Below are positions 8,180 to 16,216 of a stretch of DNA of 64,000 nucleotides, piece after piece. Origin of the DNA: Trujillonella humicola (GTDB lineage: Bacteria > Actinomycetota > Actinomycetes > Mycobacteriales > Geodermatophilaceae); NCBI RefSeq assembly GCF_046233715.1, contig NZ_JBJNRJ010000005.1, forward strand, positions 1-64,000, given 5' to 3'. The notes beneath the pieces are model-generated. The model saw only the letters and a program-made list of their open reading frames with translations, did no database searches and was not told the DNA's origin. The position numbers were made by a program, and so were the translations under genes. The stretch's first letter is position 1. Each line of letters opens with the position of its first letter.

Positions 8180-9787
8180 ATGGCGGGGACCGGCCGGTCC
8201 GGCACGTCCCCGCGCCGCGCCGGGCTCCTGGTCGCCGCGCTCGTCGCCGTCGTCGCGGCCGCGCTGGCCTGGCTGGCCGCCGAGGTCGACGACCGAGCCC
8301 ACCAGGAGCTGCTGCAGAAGGAGGTCGAGCAGGCCGGCGCCCTGCTGACGACGCAGGTCGCCGTCCTGGAGACCCAGATGGCCGACGCCGGCCGGGTCGC
8401 CGCCGCCACGGGCGGCCAGTCCGGCCCCTTCGAGAGCATCGCCGCCCGTGCGGTGGAGCGGAACCGCGGGCTGTCGCTGTCCCTGTGGCGGGCCGGCCCC
8501 GACGGCGCCGAGCTGCTGGCCCAGCAGGGCGGGGCGCCGGTGCTGTCCGGGCCGGGTGCCGACACGTCGTTCGTGGAGGGAGTCCCGGCCGACGGGCGGC
8601 TGACGGTCGCCGGTGTCGTCACCGACGGCGAGTCCGAGGCTTTCGGCTACGGGCTGCGGCTCGCCGACGACGACGCGGGGCTGGTCGTCTACGCCGAGAC
8701 CCGGGTGGCCGCGGACCGGCGGCTGCCCGAGTCGGAGGGCGGCCCGTTCAGCGGTCTCGACTTCGCGATATACCTCGGGACCGCCCCCGATGGCGACCAG
8801 TTGATCGGTGCGACCGAGCCGGTGCCGGACGGCGACGACACCGCCATGGTCACCGTGCCCTTCGGCGACGGGGCGCTGACCTTGGTGGGCGCCTCGCCCG
8901 AGCCGCTCACGGGCACCCTGTCGTCGGCGCTGTGGGCGATCGTGCTCGGGGTGGGCGTCGCGCTGGCCGCCGGAAGCGGTCTGGTGGTGTCCGCGCTCGC
9001 GGGCCGGCGGGCCGTCGCCGAGCGGCTGGCCGCGGACAACCGGCGGCTGTACGAGGAGCAGCGCGGGATCGCCGGGACCCTCCAGCACGCGCTGCTGCCC
9101 GACGTGCCCCGGTTGGACGGCGTCGAGGTCGCCGCCCGCTACGTCGCCGGTGCGGAGGAGCTCGACGTCGGCGGCGACTGGTTCGACGTGGTCGACCGCG
9201 GGCCCGGCTGCTGCGTGTTCGTGGTCGGCGACATCACCGGGCACGGGCTGCCGGCGGCCACCACCATGGCCGAGCTGCGCTTCGCCGTCCGCGCCTACCT
9301 CGCGCAGGGCGACGACGTCGAGGTGGTGGCCGCCAAGCTGCGCGGCCTGCTCGACGTCGCCACCGGGCACCGGTTCGCGACCGTGCTCCTGGGCGAGCTG
9401 GACACCCGTGCCCGACGCGTGCGGCTGGTCCGGGCCGGCCACTTCCCGCCGCTGCTGGCCGCCGGCCGGACGGTCGCCTGGCTGGAGGGCCCGGTCGACC
9501 CGCCGATCGGGGTGGACGTGCGCGCCCCGTCGGTGGCCCAGAGCTTCGACCTGCCCGCCCGGGGGACCCTGCTGGCGTTCACCGACGGGCTGGTGGAGCG
9601 CCGCGGCGAGGACCTCGACGAGGGACTGGCTCGGCTGCACGCGGCCGCCGCCGTGGTCGACGACCAGCCGCTGGAGGCGGCACTCGACGAGGTGATGGCC
9701 GCCCTGGGCAGCGACCGCGCCCGGGACGACACCGTGCTGCTGGGCCTGCGCTGGACGGCCGGCGGGGGAGCGACGGGGCAGGGCTAG
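8180..9787 (+). CDS. Membrane-anchored SpoIIE-type (PP2C) serine phosphatase
   Basis: 535 aa. A transmembrane helix at about 13-33, an extracellular sensor region to about 245, a second helix at about 250-272, a short linker with a coiled-coil-like stretch, then a SpoIIE/PP2C phosphatase domain from about 300. Metal-binding motifs are present: GGDWFDVV (about residue 331), VGDITGHGLPAA (about 348), FTDGLVERR and the final RDDTVLLGLR. Known: such phosphatases dephosphorylate anti-anti-sigma factors and so control sigma-B-like stress regulons. No anti-sigma partner is adjacent, though an HATPase-containing regulator lies at 15117. Confidence 0.9.
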   Translation: MAGTGRSGTSPRRAGLLVAALVAVVAAALAWLAAEVDDRAHQELLQKEVEQAGALLTTQVAVLETQMADAGRVAAATGGQSGPFESIAARAVERNRGLSLSLWRAGPDGAELLAQQGGAPVLSGPGADTSFVEGVPADGRLTVAGVVTDGESEAFGYGLRLADDDAGLVVYAETRVAADRRLPESEGGPFSGLDFAIYLGTAPDGDQLIGATEPVPDGDDTAMVTVPFGDGALTLVGASPEPLTGTLSSALWAIVLGVGVALAAGSGLVVSALAGRRAVAERLAADNRRLYEEQRGIAGTLQHALLPDVPRLDGVEVAARYVAGAEELDVGGDWFDVVDRGPGCCVFVVGDITGHGLPAATTMAELRFAVRAYLAQGDDVEVVAAKLRGLLDVATGHRFATVLLGELDTRARRVRLVRAGHFPPLLAAGRTVAWLEGPVDPPIGVDVRAPSVAQSFDLPARGTLLAFTDGLVERRGEDLDEGLARLHAAAAVVDDQPLEAALDEVMAALGSDRARDDTVLLGLRWTAGGGATGQG

Positions 9788-9790
9788 GTT
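9785..9790 (+). promoter_or_regulatory. Putative leaderless -10 element for the OYE gene
   Basis: TAGGTT lies exactly 6 nt before the GTG start at 9797, the geometry expected when transcription begins at the start codon. It overlaps the TAG stop of the phosphatase gene. No convincing ribosome-binding site is present, which agrees with leaderless translation. Confidence 0.45.
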
Positions 9791-9796
9791 GCCGGC

Positions 9797-10864
9797 GTGC
9801 CCGACCTCTTCGCGCCGCTGCCCCTCGCCCACGGCCGCCCGATGCCCAACCGGCTGGCCCTCGCCCCGCTGACCAACCGGCAGAGCCACGCCGACGGGAC
9901 ACTGTCCGAGGCCGAGCGCCGCTGGCTGGTGCGCCGCGCGCGCGGCGGGTTCGGGCTGACCATGACCTGCGCGTCGCACGTGCAGCCGAACGGCCGGGGC
10001 TGGGGTGGGCAGCTGGCGGTCCACTCCGACGCCCACCTCGACGGGCTCATCCGGCTGGCCGCCGACCTGCGCGCGACCGGCACGCTCGCCGTCGTCCAGC
10101 TGCACCACGCCGGCGCCCGGGCCGAGCGTGCGGAGGTCGCCGACCCGGTCGCCCCCTCCGACCTCGACGGCGCCCGCGCGCTGACCACCGGCGAGGTCGA
10201 GCAGCTGCGGGAGGACTTCGTGGCCGCCGCCGTCCGCGCCGAGCGCGCCGGCTTCGACGGCGTCGAGGTCCACGGCGCGCACGGCTACGTGCTCACCCAG
10301 TTCCTGTCGGCGGAGACCAACCGGCGCACCGACGCCTACGGCGGCGCCCTGGAGAACAGGGCCCGCCTGCTGCTGGAGGTGCTCGACGGTGTGCGGGCCG
10401 TGTGCGGACCGGAGTTCCAGCTGGGCCTGCGGCTGTCGGTCGAGCGGTTCGGGCTGCGCACGCTGGAGATGCGTGACCTGGTGACCGAGCTGTACCGGCG
10501 GGGCGGGCTGGACTACCTGGACCTGTCGCTGTGGGACGTCACCAAGGACCCGGTGGACGAGGAGGCGCAGGGCCGGCCGCTGCTCGACCTGTTCGCCGAG
10601 CTGCCGCGCGGGGAGGTGCGGCTCGGCGTCGCCGGGAAGGTCCGGACGCCGGCCGACGCCGTCGACGTGCTCGAGCGCGGCGCCGACTTCGCCTTCGTCG
10701 GGCGGGCCGCCCTCGCGAACGCCGGCTGGCCCTCGCTGGCCCGGGACCCGGACTGGGAGCCGGTGCCGCTGCCGGTCGGCCCCGACCACCTGGCCGCCGA
10801 GGACGTCTCCCCGGTCTTCGTCGACTACCTGCGGACCGACTTCCGCGGCATCGTGGCGCCCTAG
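9797..10864 (+). CDS. NADH:flavin oxidoreductase, Old Yellow Enzyme family
   Basis: 355 aa, FMN-dependent TIM barrel that reduces activated C=C bonds of enals, enones or similar compounds using NAD(P)H. Seen: MPNRLALAPLTNRQS at the start of the barrel, the catalytic HGAH in GVEVHGAHGYVLTQFLS, the signature ETNRRTDAYGGALENRARLLLEVLD, and VAGKVRTPADA followed by DFAFVGRAAL for phosphate binding of FMN. Length is usual. It follows the phosphatase gene by 9 bp and precedes gnd by about 37 bp; functional linkage is unclear. Confidence 0.9.
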   Translation: MPDLFAPLPLAHGRPMPNRLALAPLTNRQSHADGTLSEAERRWLVRRARGGFGLTMTCASHVQPNGRGWGGQLAVHSDAHLDGLIRLAADLRATGTLAVVQLHHAGARAERAEVADPVAPSDLDGARALTTGEVEQLREDFVAAAVRAERAGFDGVEVHGAHGYVLTQFLSAETNRRTDAYGGALENRARLLLEVLDGVRAVCGPEFQLGLRLSVERFGLRTLEMRDLVTELYRRGGLDYLDLSLWDVTKDPVDEEAQGRPLLDLFAELPRGEVRLGVAGKVRTPADAVDVLERGADFAFVGRAALANAGWPSLARDPDWEPVPLPVGPDHLAAEDVSPVFVDYLRTDFRGIVAP

Positions 10865-10901
10865 CCGGCGGACCGGCTCCACGAGCGAGGAGAGGACGAC
10901 G

Positions 10902-12368
10902 ATGAGCGAGGCGGCGCAGCAGGGGACGGCCCGGGCGAACATCGGGGTGGTGGGCCTGGCGGTGATGGGGGCGAACCTGGCCCGCAACCTCGCCGGCCGC
11001 GAGGGCAACACGGTGGCGGTGTGGAACCGCTCGCCGGCGCGCACCCAGGCGCTGGTCGACCAGTTCCCGGAGACCGGCTTCGTCGCCGCCGACACCGTCG
11101 ACGACTTCGTGGCGGCGCTCGCCCGGCCGCGGACGGCGATCGTGATGGTGCAGGCCGGGCCCGGCACCGACGCGGTGATCGAGCAGCTGGCGGCGCGGTT
11201 CGAGCCCGGCGACATCATCGTGGACGGCGGCAACGCCGACTTCCACGACACCATCCGCCGCGAGCGGGCGCTGCGCGAGCGCGGCCTGGAGTTCGTCGGC
11301 GCGGGCATCTCCGGCGGGGAGGAGGGGGCGCTGCGCGGGCCCTCGATCATGCCCGGCGGGTCGGCGGAGGCCTACGCGACGCTGGGACCGATCCTGGCCT
11401 CGATCGCGGCGGTGGCCGAGGGGCGGCCGTGCGTGACCCACGTGGGCACCGACGGCGCCGGGCACTTCGTCAAGATGGTGCACAACGGCATCGAGTACGC
11501 CGACATGCAGCTGATCGCCGAGTCCTACGACCTGCTGCGCCGGGTCGGCGGGCTGGACGTGCCGGCGATCGCCGAGGTCTTCGCCGAGTGGAACACCGGC
11601 GACCTGGAGTCCTACCTGATCGAGATCACCGCGCAGGTGCTGCGGCAGACCGACGCCCGGACCGGCCGGCCCCTCGTCGACGTCATCGTCGACGAGGCCG
11701 GCTCCAAGGGGACCGGGGTGTGGACGGTGCAGAACGCGGTCGGCCTCGGGGTGCCGGTGTCGGGGATCGGCGAGGCGGTGTTCGCGCGGGCGGTGTCGAG
11801 CAAGCCCGCCCAGCGGGCCGCGGTGCGGGCCACCGTCTCGCGGCGGCCGGCGGCGGCCGCCGTCGACGACCGGTTCGCCGACGACGTCCGCGCGGCGCTG
11901 TACTCCTCCAAGGTCGTGGCCTACGCCCAGGGCTTCGACATCCTCGTGGCCGGCGCGCGCCAGTACGGCTGGGACATCGACCTGGGGGAGGTCGCCGCCA
12001 TCTGGCGCGGCGGGTGCATCATCCGCGCCCGCTTCCTGAACCGGATCGTGGAGGCCTACCGGCGCGACCCGGACCTGCCGACGCTGCTGGCCGACGCCTA
12101 CTTCGCCGACGCCGTCGCCGCCGGGGAGGACGCCTGGCGGCGGATCGTGTCGACCGCGGCGCTGTCGGGTGTGCCGGCGCCGGGCTTCTCCTCCGCCCTG
12201 GCCTACCACGACGCGCTGGCCTCCGAGCGGCTGCCCGCCGCGCTGATCCAGGGCCAGCGGGACTTCTTCGGCGCGCACACCTACCGCCGGACCGACGCCG
12301 AGGGGGTCTTCCACACGCTCTGGTCCGGCGACCGCAGCGAGATCGAGACCGTCCCCTCCAGCCACTGA
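10902..12368 (+). CDS. gnd: 6-phosphogluconate dehydrogenase (decarboxylating)
   Basis: 488 aa, oxidises 6-phosphogluconate to ribulose-5-phosphate plus CO2 and NADPH in the oxidative pentose phosphate pathway. Seen: Rossmann motif GVVGLAVMGANLARNLA, WNRSPART near the NADP phosphate, GAGISGGEEGALRGPSIMPGG, the catalytic HFVKMVHNGIEYADMQLIAE, and the late DEAGSKGTGVWTVQ. The long form (about 480 aa) is the NADP-type dimer. Oddity: the usual DGGNS motif reads DGGNA here (about residues 109-113). ATG follows GGAGAGGACGACG. Confidence 0.95.
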   Translation: MSEAAQQGTARANIGVVGLAVMGANLARNLAGREGNTVAVWNRSPARTQALVDQFPETGFVAADTVDDFVAALARPRTAIVMVQAGPGTDAVIEQLAARFEPGDIIVDGGNADFHDTIRRERALRERGLEFVGAGISGGEEGALRGPSIMPGGSAEAYATLGPILASIAAVAEGRPCVTHVGTDGAGHFVKMVHNGIEYADMQLIAESYDLLRRVGGLDVPAIAEVFAEWNTGDLESYLIEITAQVLRQTDARTGRPLVDVIVDEAGSKGTGVWTVQNAVGLGVPVSGIGEAVFARAVSSKPAQRAAVRATVSRRPAAAAVDDRFADDVRAALYSSKVVAYAQGFDILVAGARQYGWDIDLGEVAAIWRGGCIIRARFLNRIVEAYRRDPDLPTLLADAYFADAVAAGEDAWRRIVSTAALSGVPAPGFSSALAYHDALASERLPAALIQGQRDFFGAHTYRRTDAEGVFHTLWSGDRSEIETVPSSH

Positions 12369-12370
12369 CC

Positions 12371-12429
12371 GTCGCGGAGGAGTTCTGCGGGCGTAACGCC
12401 CGCAGAACTCCTCTGCACCCCTCCGCGAC
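12371..12429. repeat. Nested perfect palindrome after gnd
   Basis: GAGGAGTTCTGCGGGCGT (12377-12394) is the exact reverse complement of 12396-12413, a 37-bp palindrome with one central base. It is enclosed by a second inverted pair, GTCGCGGAGG (12371-12380) and CCTCCGCGAC (12420-12429), which shares bases with the first, so two alternative structures are possible. It is probably a terminator for gnd; its size suggests a palindromic repeat element. Confidence 0.7.
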
Positions 12430-12540
12430 CGGTGACGGCGGTCACCGCGGGAACCAGGAGGGCGGCCCGGACGACCAATGCCACAGCAGCGCACGGGTCC
12501 GGCAGCGGGCCGCACCCGGCGGTCGACGAAGGAGCTGCTC

Positions 12541-13284
12541 GTGCCCGTCCGTCCCCTGCGCGTCCTGACCGCCGCCGCGGTCGCCACGGCCGCGCTCCTC
12601 ATGACCGGCGTCGGCACCGCCGCGGCGCACGTGCGGGTGTCGTCGGCCGACGCGACCCCCGGCGGCTTCGGCGAGCTGACCTTCCGGGTGCCGAACGAGA
12701 GCGACACCGCCTCGACGGTCTCCCTGCGCGTCTCGGTCCCGGCCGACACGCCCCTGGCCTTCGTCAGCGTCAAGCCGGTGCCCGGCTGGACGGTGGCCAC
12801 CACCACCGGGCCGATCGACCCGCCGGTCGAGGTGCACGGCACCGAGGTCACCGAGGCCGTCACCGAGATCACCTGGACCGCCGATCCGGGTGGCGGCATC
12901 CGCCCGGGCGAGTACCAGACCTTCTCGATCAGCGCCGGTCCGCTGCCGGAGGTCGACTCGATCACCTTCCCGGCGATCCAGACCTACGACGACGGGATGG
13001 AGCAGGCCTGGATCGAGCCGACCGTCGACGGGCAGGAGGAGCCGGACAGCCCCGCTCCGGTCCTCGACCTCACCGCGGGGGGCGCCGGCTCGCAGGGCGG
13101 CACCGATGCGCACGGGGGCGACTCCGACTCCCCGTCGGTGTCGGAGGCCTCCTCGGGGACCGACGCCGCCGGCGACTCCGACGGCTCGGGGCTGGCCGTC
13201 ACCGCGCTGGTCGTCGGGATCGCCGGCCTGGTCGCGGGCCTGGCCGGGCTGGCGCTGGGGCTGGCGGCACGCCGGCGCAGCTGA
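12541..13284 (+). CDS. YcnI-like (DUF1775) copper-associated surface protein
   Basis: 247 aa. Signal peptide with hydrophobic core LTAAAVATAALLMTGVGTAAA and mature start at AHVRV; known: YcnI proteins bind copper through this N-terminal His together with a conserved Trp. The domain continues with VPNESDTASTVSLRV and GWTVATTT. After a Ser/Asp/Gly-rich linker (about 180-215) comes a C-terminal transmembrane helix and a short basic tail (AARRRS), so it is anchored outside the membrane. The GTG at 12541 is chosen because AAGGAG lies 6 nt upstream; an ATG at 12478 lacks such a site. A copper-transport partner gene often follows but none does here. Confidence 0.88.
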   Translation: MPVRPLRVLTAAAVATAALLMTGVGTAAAHVRVSSADATPGGFGELTFRVPNESDTASTVSLRVSVPADTPLAFVSVKPVPGWTVATTTGPIDPPVEVHGTEVTEAVTEITWTADPGGGIRPGEYQTFSISAGPLPEVDSITFPAIQTYDDGMEQAWIEPTVDGQEEPDSPAPVLDLTAGGAGSQGGTDAHGGDSDSPSVSEASSGTDAAGDSDGSGLAVTALVVGIAGLVAGLAGLALGLAARRRS

Positions 13285-13290
13285 CCCGGG

Positions 13291-13323
13291 CGGGCGCACC
13301 GCGCCGGCGGCGCGGTGCGCCCG
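13291..13323. terminator. Bidirectional terminator between the YcnI-like gene and the sigma factor
   Basis: CGGGCGCACCGCGCC (13291-13305) pairs perfectly with 13309-13323 across a 3-nt loop. Most of the right arm is repeated at about 13324-13340, giving an alternative partner. It lies between convergent stops at 13284 and 13343. Confidence 0.7.
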
Positions 13324-13342
13324 CCGCGGTGCGCCCGCCGCG

Positions 13343-14230
13343 TCAGGCCCAGCAGCCGAGCTTCGCGGGGTTCATGACGATCCACACGTCGGTGGCCCGG
13401 TCGCCGTCGGTGCCGAGCGAGAGCAGCGCCCGCGGCCGCTCGCCGGCCCGCACCAGGTAGGCGAGGCCGTCCCCGGTGCGCACCTCCTCGACCCGGCCGT
13501 CGGGGTCCTTGGCGAGGACGCCGAGGAGGAACCGGGCCACCCGGTCGGCGCCGCGCACCGGGTGCCGGGCGGCGCTGACCACGCCGCCGCCGTCGGAGCG
13601 CAGCGTGACGTCGGGGTCCAGCACCGCGACCAGGGCGGTCAGGTCGCCTCCGGCGCAGGCCGCGGCGAAGGCGCGGGTGACGGCGTCGTGCCGGCTGCGG
13701 CCCGCCGGCCGCGGCCGGGCGGCGGCGACCCGGCGGCGCGCGGCCACGGCCAGCTGCCGGCAGGCGGCGGGGGAGCGGCCGACCGCCGCGGCCACCTCGT
13801 CGAAGGGGACGGCGAAGACGTCGTGCAGGACGAGCACCACCCGTTCGGCCGGGGGCAGGGAGTCCAGCACCACCAGCAGCGCCAGCCCGACCGACTCCGA
13901 CAGCGCGGCCCGCTCGGCCGGGTCGGCCGCGGGGTCGCGCGGCGCGGCGAAGTCGGCCGGCACGGGCTCGGGCAGCCACTCGCCGACGTAGCGTTCCCGC
14001 CGGGCGCGGGCGGAGCCGAGGACGTCGAGGCAGACCCGCCCGACCACGCGGGTGAGCCACGCGCGCGGGACGGCGACCTCCGCGCGGTCGGCCTCGGGAA
14101 GCCGGTACCAGCGGGCGAGGGTCTCCTGGACGGCGTCCTCGGCGTCGGCGACGGAGCCGAGCATCCGGTAGGCGACACCGAGGAGGTGCCGGCGGTCCGC
14201 GGCGAGCTGGTCGGGGACGGCCTCGGTCAC
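13343..14230 (-). CDS. sigJ: ECF41-type RNA polymerase sigma factor (SigJ-like)
   Basis: 295 aa. Sigma-2 region with YRMLGSVADAEDAVQETLARWYR, sigma-4 region (about 120-170) with DVFAVPFDEVAAAVGRSPAACRQLA, then a SnoaL-like C-terminal extension. All three hallmarks of group ECF41 are visible: WLPEP in the linker (85-89), DGGG (213-216) and NPAKL near the end (287-291). Known: the C-terminal domain acts as a built-in regulator instead of an anti-sigma factor, and these sigma factors usually drive one adjacent oxidoreductase or epimerase gene. The divergent neighbour at 14375 is such a gene. Confidence 0.92.
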   Translation of the reverse strand: MTEAVPDQLAADRRHLLGVAYRMLGSVADAEDAVQETLARWYRLPEADRAEVAVPRAWLTRVVGRVCLDVLGSARARRERYVGEWLPEPVPADFAAPRDPAADPAERAALSESVGLALLVVLDSLPPAERVVLVLHDVFAVPFDEVAAAVGRSPAACRQLAVAARRRVAAARPRPAGRSRHDAVTRAFAAACAGGDLTALVAVLDPDVTLRSDGGGVVSAARHPVRGADRVARFLLGVLAKDPDGRVEEVRTGDGLAYLVRAGERPRALLSLGTDGDRATDVWIVMNPAKLGCWA

Positions 14231-14313
14231 CGGCGCAGCCTCGCAGACGCGACCCGGGAGTGAACCCGGTCACCTTCCCTCACACCGGAGTCGGCCGCGT
14301 CGTCACCAGGGCA

Positions 14314-14339
14314 TGACACTCCTCGCCCGCACTCCCGTC
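14314..14339 (+). promoter_or_regulatory. Candidate ECF41 promoter for the divergent oxidoreductase
   Basis: TGACACT (14314-14320), 15 bp, then CGTC (14336-14339). Known ECF41 promoters are described as TGTCACA with CGTC about 16 bp downstream; this is close but imperfect. The gene starts at 14375, giving a leader of about 30 nt. Confidence 0.4.
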
Positions 14340-14374
14340 CCCTGCCCGCCTGCCGCCTCCACCGGTGGCGCGCG

Positions 14375-15124
14375 GTGAGGCTCGTCGTCGCCGGTGCCAC
14401 CGGCGCGGTCGGCGCCCACCTGACCGAGCGCGCCCGGGCCGCCGGGCACGACGTCGTCCCGCTGTCCCGGTCGGGGGGACAGGACGTGTCGACCGGCGCC
14501 GGGCTGCCCGAGGCGCTGCGTGGCGCCGACGTCGTGGTCGACGTGACCAGCGTGACGACGACGTCCACCCGCACCGCGGTCGGCTTCTTCACCCGCGCCA
14601 CCGAGAACCTGCTCGCCGCCGGACGGGACGCCGGGGTCGGGCACCACGTCGTCCTGTCGATCGTGGGCATCGACGGGGAGACCAGCGGCTACTACGCCGG
14701 CAAGGTGGCGCAGGAGCGGCTGCTGGCCGACGGACCGCTGCCGTGGACGCTGCTGCGCGCCACCCAGTTCCACGAGTTCGCGGGGCAGATCGCCGCACGT
14801 ACCGCCGTCGGGCCGCTCGTCGTCGTGCCGGCGATGCGCACCGCGACGGTCGCCGCCGAGGAGGTGGCCGCCGCGCTGCTCGGGCTGGCCGAGGGGCCGC
14901 CGCGGGGCCGGGTGCCCGACCTGGGCGGCCCGGAGGAGGCCGAGCTCGCCGATCTCGTCCGGCGCCGGCTCGCCGCCGCGGGGCGGCGCGGCCGGGTCCT
15001 GCGCGTGCCGCTGCCCGGGCGGGCCGGACGGCGGATGCGCGACGGTGCCCTGCTCCCCGGCCCGGGCGCCGACCGGGGTCGGCTGACCTTCGACGCCTGG
15101 CTGGCCGCAGCCGCGGTCACCTGA
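14375..15124 (+). CDS. NAD(P)-binding oxidoreductase/epimerase, NmrA-like atypical SDR
   Basis: 249 aa with GTG start at 14375. The N-terminal Rossmann motif VVAGATGAVGAHLTERA is followed by ADVVVDVT, HHVVLSIVGID and YYAGKVAQERLL (Tyr-x3-Lys), then LRATQFHEF. This is the pattern of NmrA/NAD(P)H-binding atypical SDRs. No substrate can be named. Its divergent position next to an ECF41 sigma factor marks it as the likely regulon member. Its end overlaps the convergent gene at 15117 by 8 bp. Confidence 0.85.
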   Translation: MRLVVAGATGAVGAHLTERARAAGHDVVPLSRSGGQDVSTGAGLPEALRGADVVVDVTSVTTTSTRTAVGFFTRATENLLAAGRDAGVGHHVVLSIVGIDGETSGYYAGKVAQERLLADGPLPWTLLRATQFHEFAGQIAARTAVGPLVVVPAMRTATVAAEEVAAALLGLAEGPPRGRVPDLGGPEEAELADLVRRRLAAAGRRGRVLRVPLPGRAGRRMRDGALLPGPGADRGRLTFDAWLAAAAVT

Positions 15125-16079
15125 GGTGGGTGATCAGGCGCACCTGCGCGCCGCTCCGGTCCCGGATGACGTCGACGTGGTCGCACAGCTGCCGGGCCAG
15201 CCACAGCCCCATGCCACCGCGTGACAGGTCCTCGCCGTGCGCGGGGCCGTAGCCGGCGAAGGGATCGGCCACGCCCTCGCCGGAGTCGGCGATCCGGCAG
15301 ACCAGCCGGTCGGCCGAGGCCCACAGCCGCAGGTCGACCGGCGGGCGGCCGTGCCGCACGGCGTTGGAGGTCATCTCGTCGACGGCCAGCAGGAAATCCT
15401 CGACGGCGTCCCGCGGGCCGGGGGTGCGCGCCAGCTCGGCGGCGACGCTGTGCCGCAGCCGGATGAAGTCGGTCACCGCCCGGGCCTGCAGCAGCGGCTC
15501 GGTCTCCTCCAGCGGCTCGCGGGCCACGGGCAGGGCGCGCACGTACGCGGCCGGGTCGACGAAGTCGGGGTTGCCGGCCCGGCCGCCGGGGCCGGCGAGG
15601 CCGCCGTGGGTCCGGAGGGCCGCGTCGAGCACCGGGTCGGGCAGCCGCTGGGTGTCGAACACGCACAGGCCCCACAGCGGCCACGCCGCCAGGGCGTGGT
15701 TGACGACCGCCTCGTAGCGCTGCCACTCGATGCGGTCCTGCTCGCTGCTGCCGAAGTCGACCTCGCCGATCACCCGTACCCGGGTCACCCCGCCCGTCGC
15801 GTGCCGCTCGCCCAGCTCGCGGAACGCCGTGATCGCCGCGGGGGTGCGGGCGCGGTAGACGTCGCGCCGGTCGAGCACGAGCAGCCGGTCGTCGTCGACG
15901 GCGTCCCGGATGACCCCGGCGGCCCAGGCGCCGGTGGCCACGACGACGGCGTCGCCGGCGGCCAACCCCTCGGCCGCGAAGCGGCCGGCGGCCGCGGCCA
16001 GCCGGCCGGCGTCGTCGAAGAGCAGCGCGTCGTGGTGGAAGCCGCCGGCCGCGGGCGGGAGGCGCTCCGCCAGCGACAC
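15117..16079 (-). CDS. MEDS sensor plus anti-sigma-type ATPase regulator
   Basis: 320 aa. The N-terminal two thirds match a MEDS (DcmR-type sensory) domain: GGFHHDALLFDDAGRLAAAAGRF, AGDAVVVATG, LVLDRRDVYRARTPAAITAF, VIGEVDF and WQRYEAVVNHAL. The C-terminal part is an HATPase_c of the RsbW anti-sigma type with VDEMTSNAVRHG (N box) and RGGMGLWLARQL. Known: such proteins act as serine kinases on anti-anti-sigma factors. The GTG at 16077-16079 is preceded by AGGGGGG; an in-frame ATG at 16182-16184 would add 35 unmatched residues. It may work in a partner-switching stress pathway with the PP2C phosphatase at 8180. Confidence 0.85.
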   Translation of the reverse strand: MSLAERLPPAAGGFHHDALLFDDAGRLAAAAGRFAAEGLAAGDAVVVATGAWAAGVIRDAVDDDRLLVLDRRDVYRARTPAAITAFRELGERHATGGVTRVRVIGEVDFGSSEQDRIEWQRYEAVVNHALAAWPLWGLCVFDTQRLPDPVLDAALRTHGGLAGPGGRAGNPDFVDPAAYVRALPVAREPLEETEPLLQARAVTDFIRLRHSVAAELARTPGPRDAVEDFLLAVDEMTSNAVRHGRPPVDLRLWASADRLVCRIADSGEGVADPFAGYGPAHGEDLSRGGMGLWLARQLCDHVDVIRDRSGAQVRLITHLR

Positions 16080-16216
16080 CGCGCCCCCCTGCCGTCCGAG
16101 ACCGTGCGGCCCGCCCGGGACGTGGCGCGACCGTGGGGACGCACAGGGGAGGGCCATCCGAAACGGTACCCGTCCGTGCGCCACCGCGTCGGAGGCGGGA
16201 GGCGGTCAGCCGGGGG

